A stretch of DNA of 41,265 nucleotides, from the IMG/VR virus record IMGVR_UViG_3300022682_000015, positions 1 through 41,265 of that record; one strand, written 5' to 3'. Every line of letters starts with the position of its first letter. Within the stretch, counting starts at the first letter, position 1. Both the position numbers and the translations under genes were made by a program. The notes beneath the pieces were generated by a model. The model had not been told where the DNA came from. It searched no databases and saw only the letters and a list, made by a program, of their open reading frames with translations. Shown here piece by piece: positions 31,474-38,829 of the stretch. The stretch is from a virus.

Positions 31474-32313
31474 TTATACCCCGCTATTGTGTAATTTCAA
31501 GGCTTCTCTGTAGTCTATAGTAATTTCATTACCTATGATTCCTGCCTTAGATCCAGTTATAACTTTAATCGCTATGAGAGCTACGTCACCGTTACTAAGT
31601 TTAACAAACTTAGCATTAGGATTAGCTCCGTGATTAGTATATCTTCCGGCAGGGGTTTTATGTTTATTTAACAAAGCATAAGCGATAAAGTCGCCTGGCT
31701 TAAAAGGCGCTGTAGCAAATAATCCTTTTCCATGAATAGGCGAAGAGAAAACAGAAACAGAGTACGAGCCACTAGGGAACTCAATATTGTAAGGGTAAGC
31801 ATCCATGTCTTTCTGTATAATCTCTTCTGTAAGATTATACTCTTCCAAGAAAGCTTGAAAGTCTTCTTGGTCTGACTTACCTGAGTTTAACATATTAATT
31901 TCAGCTAATTCTTCCTCTGTCCAAGCGTCATCTTTATCGAGAAATATTTCTTCTATCTTCTCAACAGAAGTTTCATTCGTAGGGTAGACGTTTAACCACA
32001 CCATATCTTCTATAACGTGACCAACTTTACGGCCAGGGTTGCCCGTAAAGATCATGGGGGCTTCAAGAGTTTTTACTTCTCCGTTTATCACCATTGTTAC
32101 TTTACCTTTCAGGAAAATATTCAAGTGGTGAAATTTCTGTTTAAAACCTATTAAAACGGTATCAGCAGGAACATTCAACTCTCTCACATATAAGCCGGGG
32201 CTAAAATGATGGTACAAAGGGCATTCTACTTGCGCCTCTTTCTTGCAAATATCAAGAAGTTTCTCTACGCTAAGATCCTTCATTACGCCTATAACTTCAA
32301 GTTGACTATCCAA
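31474..32313 (-). CDS. Cupin-SET fusion, putative protein-lysine methyltransferase
   Basis: 279 residues. Residues about 35-125 form a cupin: FHHLNIFLKGKVTMVINGEV with His62/His63 in the first motif and VGHVIEDMVWLNVY in the second. An acidic helical linker follows (125-175). Residues about 184-272 read as a SET domain: SSPIHGKGLFA (194-200, SAM-loop glycines), RYTNHGANPNA (224-234, NHxxxPN) and GNEITIDYREAL (261-272, with Tyr268 in the position of the catalytic tyrosine). No pre-SET or post-SET Cys clusters. SET enzymes methylate Lys in proteins; the target here is unknown. Cupin proteins of this type are common among phage structural genes; the SET fusion is less usual. Overlaps the upstream gene by 8 bases, so it is made late with virion proteins. 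Confidence 0.8.
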   Translation of the reverse strand: MDSQLEVIGVMKDLSVEKLLDICKKEAQVECPLYHHFSPGLYVRELNVPADTVLIGFKQKFHHLNIFLKGKVTMVINGEVKTLEAPMIFTGNPGRKVGHVIEDMVWLNVYPTNETSVEKIEEIFLDKDDAWTEEELAEINMLNSGKSDQEDFQAFLEEYNLTEEIIQKDMDAYPYNIEFPSGSYSVSVFSSPIHGKGLFATAPFKPGDFIAYALLNKHKTPAGRYTNHGANPNAKFVKLSNGDVALIAIKVITGSKAGIIGNEITIDYREALKLHNSGV

Positions 32314-32572
32314 TTGCTACCCAACCTTTCTTGGTGTCGTCACCAATAGAAGTTTTTTGTTTAATATATAAAACAGCCCCGGCGGCTCCTTCATCATCCA
32401 TATACTCTGTTCCCTGATTAGCCTCTACTACGCCTTCAGGTGATCCTGTTCCTATGATTAACCCTCTTTCATATACCTGAGACATCCAAAAATTGAAAAG
32501 GTTAGAAACTACGCCATTTTCATTACTAACTAACGGGATTACAGGATCATACTTTGCAATAGTTCTTCTCAT
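32306..32572 (-). CDS. Small virion/tail protein (88 aa)
   Basis: C-terminal half GVVEANQGTEYMDDEGAAGAVLYIKQKTSI followed by GDDTKKGWVAIG matches, by pattern, the short phage module (Gly-x-Tyr-x-Asp-Gly-Ala ... Gly-Trp-x-Ala) placed in tail or collar fibres. Helical N-terminus. Overlaps neighbours at both ends (four bases with the gp10-like gene). Likely a tail or collar component. Confidence 0.65.
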   Translation of the reverse strand: MRRTIAKYDPVIPLVSNENGVVSNLFNFWMSQVYERGLIIGTGSPEGVVEANQGTEYMDDEGAAGAVLYIKQKTSIGDDTKKGWVAIG

Positions 32573-34026
32573 ATTGCTAAAAACTCCAGTTTAATGAAAA
32601 CAGGCTTTACGGCATCTGACAATCTAAATCTGAGGTATACAAAACGTGGAATACGTCCGTTCTTACGCCAGACAATACGACGATTATATTGACCTACTTT
32701 ACCTATTCGCCTTGAGCGTTCATAGGTAAAAAGCTTACCATCTTTTGACATAGCCATGGTAACTACAGGATCAGGTGCATCAGAATTACCTACTCCTGAT
32801 TCCATAGTTAATTCAATGATAGGTAGCCTAAATGAAGCGCCACCATTACTAATAGGTTGGGGCACAAAGGTTCTAATAATATCGTTGTCATATTCTTTTC
32901 TTGTGTTTGCATCAAGTTTACCTATTCTCCCGTCTTGGCTATCGCCGACTAGGGTATAACCGTAAGCCGTTGCCAAAGAAACTACTCTCCACGTATGTTG
33001 CTGCAAGTCTCCATTAGTGTCTGCAATTCCAGACTTCTGTTCATGCCATAGTCCAGTTGAGATATTATAGACGAAGGCTCGATCAGTGAAAACGAAAGCA
33101 ACGAAGTACTGTCCCTTTTGATTCCACGCAAGGCTGAATGCTGCGCCAATAGTAGTATTAGAGTAATTATTAAGTACACTATCAATAGGAGTAGTAGATA
33201 TTTTAGAAAATGCGCCTCCTTGGAACATCCATATAGCAGCTCTTTCATCTTTTCCTCCTCCGATCATAAAGACTTTTTCGTTAGTCGCTATCAACGAAGC
33301 AGGAGCAAAGCAACCCTTATCATAGAACTGATTGCTTCTTTGGAATGGGAAGTCAGCGCCACCAATGTTTTGGAAGCCCTCAGTCGTTTCTGAACCGGTA
33401 AGATAAATCTGATTTCTGTATACTACAGGAGCAACAATATCATCAGGATCAGATTCAGCAGAACCAAAGTCAAGAGCATTCCAATCTGTACCATCATTAA
33501 GCGCGGAAATAATCCACTTCTTACTATCAGTAGAACAAGCAAAAAAGCCGTCAATATAAACGACATACTGAGGATTACCGTTGGCTGTAAAATCAGCATC
33601 AGATATTTCTACTAAGCCTCCTACTGTAGTGTAGATGTACCCGGCCCCTCCAGGAACAAGTATCATGAGTTGGGTACCATTGTCCGCCATAGATACTCTT
33701 CCACTACCCGCCACGGTTCCTAAAGAGGTATACGACCACGTTTCTACACCAGCCGTAATAGTCATTTCTACTTTATACAATGTTGTACCGTTAACGAAAT
33801 AAGGAACCCCATCAAGAACCCAGGACCCACGATTGGCATCAGTCGCCAAAGAGCCAGTAGTAAGGATTGAAATAATACCAGGAGTACCTACTAAGACTCT
33901 TTGAGACAAACCCGGAACTTCTACGCCAATAGGCACAAGATTTACGCACTCTTGATGAGATAGTGGCAGAGAGTCCGACACATAAAAGCCGTTACTAATG
34001 GGTATTTCAGCTAAAGGTGGCTGCAT
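32569..34026 (-). CDS. Packaged-DNA stabilisation protein, P22 gp10-like tail hub
   Basis: 485 residues. The N-terminus (PPLAEIPISNGFYVSDSLPL, HQECVNLVPIGVEVPG) and the body, a series of short beta blades with repeated Gly-Trp/aromatic patterns (GSWVLDGVPYFVNGTTLYKV, KWIISALNDGTDWNALDFGS), follow the P22 gp10 family, the hub that closes the portal after packaging. Length matches P22 gp10 (about 470). Position after gp4-like gene and spike agrees. Confidence 0.85.
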   Translation of the reverse strand: MQPPLAEIPISNGFYVSDSLPLSHQECVNLVPIGVEVPGLSQRVLVGTPGIISILTTGSLATDANRGSWVLDGVPYFVNGTTLYKVEMTITAGVETWSYTSLGTVAGSGRVSMADNGTQLMILVPGGAGYIYTTVGGLVEISDADFTANGNPQYVVYIDGFFACSTDSKKWIISALNDGTDWNALDFGSAESDPDDIVAPVVYRNQIYLTGSETTEGFQNIGGADFPFQRSNQFYDKGCFAPASLIATNEKVFMIGGGKDERAAIWMFQGGAFSKISTTPIDSVLNNYSNTTIGAAFSLAWNQKGQYFVAFVFTDRAFVYNISTGLWHEQKSGIADTNGDLQQHTWRVVSLATAYGYTLVGDSQDGRIGKLDANTRKEYDNDIIRTFVPQPISNGGASFRLPIIELTMESGVGNSDAPDPVVTMAMSKDGKLFTYERSRRIGKVGQYNRRIVWRKNGRIPRFVYLRFRLSDAVKPVFIKLEFLAI

Positions 34027-35579
34027 TAGGACCTCAATCTTATAGTAGCTGCATCTACTACGAAATCTCTAGTATCAGTGTGGTTTTCCACATATAGTTC
34101 AATGTAGTCATCCGTAGCTAATTCTAATTCCCAAAGCATTGATATATTACCTATTGAAGTATCAAATTCTCTTGATACCATAGAGGCCGCGATCTGAGCG
34201 CCATTCTTATAAATATAAAATCTAAAAGTATCCGACACTGCGGCAGCGGCTCCTGATAAAGATACATTAACACTAAGATGACAGCCTTTCCCGTTATAAG
34301 TCCACTTTCCGGCATTATCATGGGTGAACCTATTCATGTCTTGGGACGTCCACGTTCCGGTTATTTTAACCGGGGCGTCTTGGGTAGTAATAGTTATTGT
34401 AGCACCACCATGAGTAGCCAAAGCCAAGTCTACACTGTTAATAATATCAGGGTTAAAATGCATCGCCCAAAGGTCGTCATATTGAGAAATATTTCCATTA
34501 AGGAAGTCAGCAGAGCCTACTTGTTGGCAATTAATAACAGTGCCTAAACCACCAGCATTAATATTAGCAGAAGCGGCAGCCCCCGTTAAACAGTATCCAG
34601 AAGTATCAATGTCAAAAAGAAAGGACTCAAGAGAAAAGGAATTGAAAGTTGCAGTACCCAGATCAAAACCATCACCTGTTCCACTTGCTATAGTGAGACT
34701 ACATATTGAAAAAATCACTATTCCAAGAGATCCTGTGAAAGTAAATCCAGTACCTGTTGCTACGAATGTAGTTTTATCTACGACCAGTAAGCCAAGACCG
34801 TCAAAGTCTCCCAAGTTAAGACAACTAACTTGACTGGTATATATTCTTAGTAAGTGTGCAGACGTAGTAGAGGATACGTCAAATACAGTTCCTGAAGTAC
34901 AAGTAATGATTAGATCTTTGATTTTCCAACTCTTATCAGCAGATGTAAACATCGCTAATGCGCCTGTATACTTCAATTCTATAAGAGTTCCGTCTGAGCC
35001 TGTAAGAACAGTATTAGAGCCTATAGCAAACCTATAGTCAGTTTCTACGTCATTTAGCAAATAATACTCTGTATCATCTTCCAGAGTAATAACGCCAGCA
35101 GAAGGAGTGGGAAAGTCAGATTCCTCGTAGACATATACTGTTTTAGTGGTTCCCGGTGATCCTGATTCAGAAATCGTTACAGTATTTCCTGACTCAGCAA
35201 CGGTAATACCTGTACCACCAACTATACTGCGAAGAGTAGGACTATCAGCAGCCTCATTACGTAAAATTGAAGCACCAGTAGTGTCTACGGTAAAATTATG
35301 CCCAACTTTTACAGCGCCGCCCACACTAAGAGAAGTGACAATTCCCGAACCTCCAAGGATTCCTCGAATGTTGTTTATTGTACCGTCTACATTAAGGACA
35401 GGAATAGCCTCAGCGTCACCCGCAGCAACTAAGGAACCGCATACCCCTAATGCCGCGATCATATCAGAAAAAGTGATCTTGAAATTCTGTCCAGAGCGTA
35501 CTAAATCAAAGGTATCTGTCGATGCCAAAGAAGTAACCGCGACGAAGTTGCTTTTTCTAATATCTTTATCCCTGGACAT
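34026..35579 (-). CDS. Tail spike/fibre-like protein with C1q-like C-terminus (517 aa)
   Basis: N-terminus SNFVAVTSLASTDTFDLVRS then Gly/Ser/Thr-rich beta, with blocks VTITIxx-like runs suggesting a beta-helix (TGFTFTGSLGIVIFSICSLT, DGFDLGTATFNSFSLESFLF). The C-terminal about 110 residues (DTFRFYIYKNGAQIAASMVS, ISMLWELELATDDYIELYVE) have the pattern of a C1q/TNF-like jelly roll that trimerises. Head-proximal position between gp4 and gp10 genes. No lyase motif seen. Confidence 0.7.
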   Translation of the reverse strand: MSRDKDIRKSNFVAVTSLASTDTFDLVRSGQNFKITFSDMIAALGVCGSLVAAGDAEAIPVLNVDGTINNIRGILGGSGIVTSLSVGGAVKVGHNFTVDTTGASILRNEAADSPTLRSIVGGTGITVAESGNTVTISESGSPGTTKTVYVYEESDFPTPSAGVITLEDDTEYYLLNDVETDYRFAIGSNTVLTGSDGTLIELKYTGALAMFTSADKSWKIKDLIITCTSGTVFDVSSTTSAHLLRIYTSQVSCLNLGDFDGLGLLVVDKTTFVATGTGFTFTGSLGIVIFSICSLTIASGTGDGFDLGTATFNSFSLESFLFDIDTSGYCLTGAAASANINAGGLGTVINCQQVGSADFLNGNISQYDDLWAMHFNPDIINSVDLALATHGGATITITTQDAPVKITGTWTSQDMNRFTHDNAGKWTYNGKGCHLSVNVSLSGAAAAVSDTFRFYIYKNGAQIAASMVSREFDTSIGNISMLWELELATDDYIELYVENHTDTRDFVVDAATIRLRS

Positions 35580-36049
35580 TATGCCTCCTCGGTGTCAGCT
35601 TCTACAGCGATAGCCCCACCGGTTTCATCGAGAATTGTGTCTTGCTCACCCGTAAAGAAAGGTACTGTAGGATCATTTCCCGAACCCTGCGGTAATGTTT
35701 CGGGGTAAGCACTTTCTCCTGTGTCTACCGCTAAGTCAAGAATAGCTTTCCACCCTATATCCGCACTTAATCTGAGTTCAGGAGAAATCGGAAGTCCATA
35801 TTTAGGAGCAAGATGGATAGCCAGATTCGCCTTTATCCCTAAAATAGCACCGGGGGCCACTGTAACAGTGTCCCCCAGATCAGCTACATTAGTGTACCCT
35901 AGATTAACTCCTTGAGCCGCCCACATAGCCATCATATCATTAAGAGTACGTATGGCTGCGCGACCTTCGGAAGCTTCTATAGGAGTCTCATCGGCTTGAG
36001 TGACTAAATTCTCAAGAGCATCGACGACTATTTCATTTACCTTTGCCAT
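35579..36049 (-). CDS. Head-completion / tail accessory protein, P22 gp4-like
   Basis: 156 residues: helical N-terminus ENLVTQADETPIEASEGRAA, then MMAMWAAQGVNLGYTNVADL and a Pro-rich middle (VAPGAILGIKANLAIHLAPK). The family pattern with the Trp-Ala-x-x-Gly motif is that of P22 gp4, the first protein added to the portal. The C-terminus is acidic. Shares 17 bases with the gene upstream. Confidence 0.8.
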   Translation of the reverse strand: MAKVNEIVVDALENLVTQADETPIEASEGRAAIRTLNDMMAMWAAQGVNLGYTNVADLGDTVTVAPGAILGIKANLAIHLAPKYGLPISPELRLSADIGWKAILDLAVDTGESAYPETLPQGSGNDPTVPFFTGEQDTILDETGGAIAVEADTEEA

Positions 36050-36245
36050 CTAAAAACTCCTTAATCTGTCTCAGGGCCAAAACCCTACTCTCTGGAGAAG
36101 CTGGAAATTCTTTTCCTGTGACAGATTCAAAGTAGTCGGCCAATTCTTTCATAGTAGTACATTCTAAAATACAATGGCCATGCCAAGTGAGCGAGCCGGG
36201 TACACCTGACCCTTTGTCAGGGTCGTAATGTAAGTCGTTATCCAT
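36033..36245 (-). CDS. Hypothetical structural-region protein (70 aa)
   Basis: Sequence includes HYDPDKGSGVPGSLTWHGHC and a helical C-terminus ESRVLALRQIKEFLDGKGK. No family recognised. One base separates it from the gene before it and its end overlaps the gp4-like gene. Possibly a small head or neck accessory. Confidence 0.6.
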   Translation of the reverse strand: MDNDLHYDPDKGSGVPGSLTWHGHCILECTTMKELADYFESVTGKEFPASPESRVLALRQIKEFLDGKGK

Positions 36246-36246
36246 G

Positions 36247-36447
36247 TTATTCTTTCTCTTTCTTTTTCAATACCTTAGCATTCTTCTCTGCCTCAGTTTC
36301 AGCCCCGATTCTTGCAGCCTCATCCTGATCCAGCAAAGCTCCCTTTTCCAAAAACCAGTCTACCTCGTAGGTGGCTACTGTAGCTTTCCTATAATACAGG
36401 GGGCCTTCAGATTTTGGGAAATAAACAGTATTACGGCTTCTGCCCAT
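36247..36447 (-). CDS. Hypothetical protein (66 aa), Lys/Glu-rich tail
   Basis: SRNTVYFPKSEGPLYYRKAT then a helical, charged C-terminus (LLDQDEAARIGAETEAEKNA). Served by GAAAGGAAAGGATATC. First gene after the coat protein across a 120-base gap that contains an imperfect hairpin. Function unknown; may be a head-decoration or neck protein. Confidence 0.6.
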   Translation of the reverse strand: MGRSRNTVYFPKSEGPLYYRKATVATYEVDWFLEKGALLDQDEAARIGAETEAEKNAKVLKKKEKE

Positions 36448-36567
36448 GATATCCTTTCCTTTCTTATGTAGTGTGCATTACAATTTTACCTCTTAGGAAG
36501 GGTCGCCCGCCCATACAACGGACAACCCTGTACTAAGGAGTATAAGATGAAGTACTACATGAGAATC
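36448..36567 (-). other. 120-base leader between coat protein and downstream genes
   Basis: On the minus strand it contains an imperfect inverted pair GGGTTGTCC/GGGCGACCC and no full T run, so weak termination or mRNA processing after the highly expressed coat gene is possible. No gene fits; the plus strand carries an AAGGAG-ATG context leading into an antisense frame, noted as rejected. Confidence 0.45.
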
Positions 36568-37836
36568 TTAGGCGATTCCCCATCCTTTACCTGCAAAGAA
36601 CGGATTCAAGCAGGCAAATGCAGGCAGAAGGTCAAAACGAATCTTCTGCTCATTTTTATCACCATCACTGTACTTAGAAGCACGAATAGCAATACCATCA
36701 CTGGTAACCGCTACAGTATCCGTAGAGAACAGCTTAGGCAATTTCACGAAAGCAACGCTGAATGCGCTTTTGTGGTAGAACAGGTTAGGTTGATACGTAG
36801 TAGCCGTAGCACCCAGAATGTTAACAACATCGTCCTCTGCGAAAGCAGAATCAACATTGTTATACTGGCCATTAGCCTCATAGATAGCCGGGCCAGACAC
36901 CAACAGAGTGATAACGCCACCAACCGCCGTAGCATCAGCAGTCACAGTACCCTTCCAGGTGATCGGAGAGCCAGACGCATCAAGAATCTTTTTACCAGTA
37001 CGAGGATGTACATAATAACGACCCTCGACCTCGATCATCTCACCAGCCTTAACAACACCAGCAGCAGTAAGCCCATCAACCTCAATGGACTGGATCATAG
37101 TATCTTTGTGAGTATCGTAGGTCTGGTCAATGGCAGTAGCAGTAATTGCGCCTTCACGGTCAGCGCAAGCACCTGAGACGAAAGAACTCATACTGTTACT
37201 GGACAGAGCGCGAAGACCGGCAAAAGGAGAAGAGATTTGAGCATTCTCCCAAGCTGAACGAATCAGTTTATCCGCGCCACTGAGACCATACTGAGCAATT
37301 GCCAGATTTTGAATAGTAAAAGGGTTCATTACATAGTAATGCTCGCCTTCAGGAACACCGATTGCTTTCATCATCGACATTGCCTGAGCAACGTCTTTCC
37401 AAGCATCTACAGCGGTGCCCATAGTGCCGGCCAAAAGAGCGGCTCGCTGATACATGAAGTCACAGAGAGAAGTTTCCAACTCAATGACCGCCGTTTCAGC
37501 AGCAGGTCTAAGGATCGTTTCGAGCTGGTCAAGCTCAAGGGCCTCTTCTTTGTTAGTCCAGTCGATAGGCACTGTGATATAGTTCTGCACAGTAGCCGTT
37601 GCTTTACCGGACGTAATATCGTTCCAAGTCGAACTTGAAACATCGCCGCCAGAAGTACGGATCGCTCTGTACTGATGGGGCCGCTTGATGTCAACGTAGT
37701 CTCCAGAAGAAGGGTTAAACGACCCTTGGAACAGTTGAGTGTCAACGGTCTTTGAAAGCACCCGCTGCTTCTCAAATGCCGGAATAAAGGCCCGCATGAC
37801 CTTCCTGGTGACATTACTTGCAAGACTATTAGCCAT
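36568..37836 (-). CDS. Major capsid protein, P22 coat-like
   Basis: 422 residues. Typical features of the P22 gp5 family: N-terminal helix NVTRKVMRAFIPAFEKQRVL, long extended arm with PSSGDYVDIKRPHQYRAIRT, core TVQNYITVPIDWTNKEEALE, insertion region with Gly/Asn/Ser-rich sequence (AWENAQISSPFAGLRALSSN), and the C-terminal QPNLFYHKSAFSVAFVKLPK. Length equals that of P22 coat (430). Starts AGGAGATTTAGAACA-ATG. It follows scaffold directly, as expected. Confidence 0.9.
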   Translation of the reverse strand: MANSLASNVTRKVMRAFIPAFEKQRVLSKTVDTQLFQGSFNPSSGDYVDIKRPHQYRAIRTSGGDVSSSTWNDITSGKATATVQNYITVPIDWTNKEEALELDQLETILRPAAETAVIELETSLCDFMYQRAALLAGTMGTAVDAWKDVAQAMSMMKAIGVPEGEHYYVMNPFTIQNLAIAQYGLSGADKLIRSAWENAQISSPFAGLRALSSNSMSSFVSGACADREGAITATAIDQTYDTHKDTMIQSIEVDGLTAAGVVKAGEMIEVEGRYYVHPRTGKKILDASGSPITWKGTVTADATAVGGVITLLVSGPAIYEANGQYNNVDSAFAEDDVVNILGATATTYQPNLFYHKSAFSVAFVKLPKLFSTDTVAVTSDGIAIRASKYSDGDKNEQKIRFDLLPAFACLNPFFAGKGWGIA

Positions 37837-37862
37837 TGTTCTAAATCTCCTATGTTAAAAAG

Positions 37863-38786
37863 TTATTCTAAAGTTACCCCTTTCATGTACGGATCTTCGT
37901 TTCCAGCAGCCTTACCCTTGGGAATTTCCAGAGGATCAGGAGTATTAGACACAGCAGGCTTAAACTTCTGAGCAGCAGGTACAACATGAGTAGCTATGTA
38001 AGCAGAAGCACGGATAGGAGACATTTGACCAATTTCCGCAAGCTCATCTATATTATTAGCCAAGTGGTTCACTATCAAAGCAGAGTCCTCTTGATCAAGG
38101 ATAAACTGAGCAAGCTCCGGTTGATGGATGAACGTAGTAACTACACCTTCAGCTTTCTGCATTTCTTCCTTTGAAATCCCCATCTTTTCGCCAGCCTCAA
38201 ACATCGTATTGGCTTTAGTAATGTAGACTTCTCGGGCTGCATCTTGCTTACGTTTAAGCTCATCTTGCTCCCGTTGCTTCGTTAATTCAATTTCTGCTGC
38301 TTTCTTCGCTTTCTCCTGGAGAGCTTGGTCCCTTTCTGCTAACTTTGTCTCATAATTAGGATCATAGGCATCCGGCAAAGGAGGTATAACAATTTCATCG
38401 TCTTCCCCTTTGAGCTTTTTAAGCTCGGCCAGAGTTTTCTCATGCTCCTTTTCGAGGGCTTCGCGTTTCCGCCTTTCCTCAAACTTCTCAAAAGTAAGCT
38501 TGTTGATCTTCTTATTAACCTTTTCTTGGTTAATACCGCCGTCATCCTCCTTTTTCTCCTCCACCTTTACCTCAGAAGTTTCAGGAGTTTCAGGGGTTTC
38601 AGGGGCTTGATCCGTAACACCTTCTTCCTCACCATCATCATATACAACCTGATTTTTAGTCTCAGTAGACTGTGCGGGTTCCTGATTTTCAGTCTCAGTA
38701 GACTTTGGGGCCTCCTGATTTTCAGTCTCAGTAGACTCTGGGGTCGCCTGATTTTTAGTCTCAGTAGACTTTTCTGGAGTGGACAT
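37863..38786 (-). CDS. Scaffolding protein with N-terminal 11-residue repeats
   Basis: 307 residues. Acidic, Lys/Glu-rich coiled-coil body (KINKLTFEKFEERRKREALE, EIELTKQREQDELKRKQDAA) and a C-terminus PIRASAYIATHVVPAAQKFK, the coat-binding helical end expected of P22-type scaffolds. The N-terminus (about 5-45) has four 11-residue units STETxNQ..., coded by exactly phased 33-base repeats (38648-38779). The repeats may be flexible; their role is unknown. Confidence 0.85.
   Translation of the reverse strand: MSTPEKSTETKNQATPESTETENQEAPKSTETENQEPAQSTETKNQVVYDDGEEEGVTDQAPETPETPETSEVKVEEKKEDDGGINQEKVNKKINKLTFEKFEERRKREALEKEHEKTLAELKKLKGEDDEIVIPPLPDAYDPNYETKLAERDQALQEKAKKAAEIELTKQREQDELKRKQDAAREVYITKANTMFEAGEKMGISKEEMQKAEGVVTTFIHQPELAQFILDQEDSALIVNHLANNIDELAEIGQMSPIRASAYIATHVVPAAQKFKPAVSNTPDPLEIPKGKAAGNEDPYMKGVTLE
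38648..38779. repeat. Four 33-bp tandem repeats within the scaffold gene
   Basis: Copies start at 38648, 38681, 38714 and 38747, each with CCTGATTTT[TC]AGTCTCAGTA. Encode STETKNQ / STETENQ units. In frame, so copy changes keep the scaffold gene open. Confidence 0.9.
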
Positions 38787-38829
38787 TGATAATTCCTTTC
38801 TTTAAGTGCCGGGAATCACTCCCGTGGGG

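Noticed and set aside
36547-37176. 209-residue plus-strand frame antisense to the coat gene with an AAGGAG before its ATG
   Set aside because: The product is low-complexity Ser/Arg/Asn-rich as expected for an antisense shadow of a coat gene. The good ribosome site is in the gap and may be chance.
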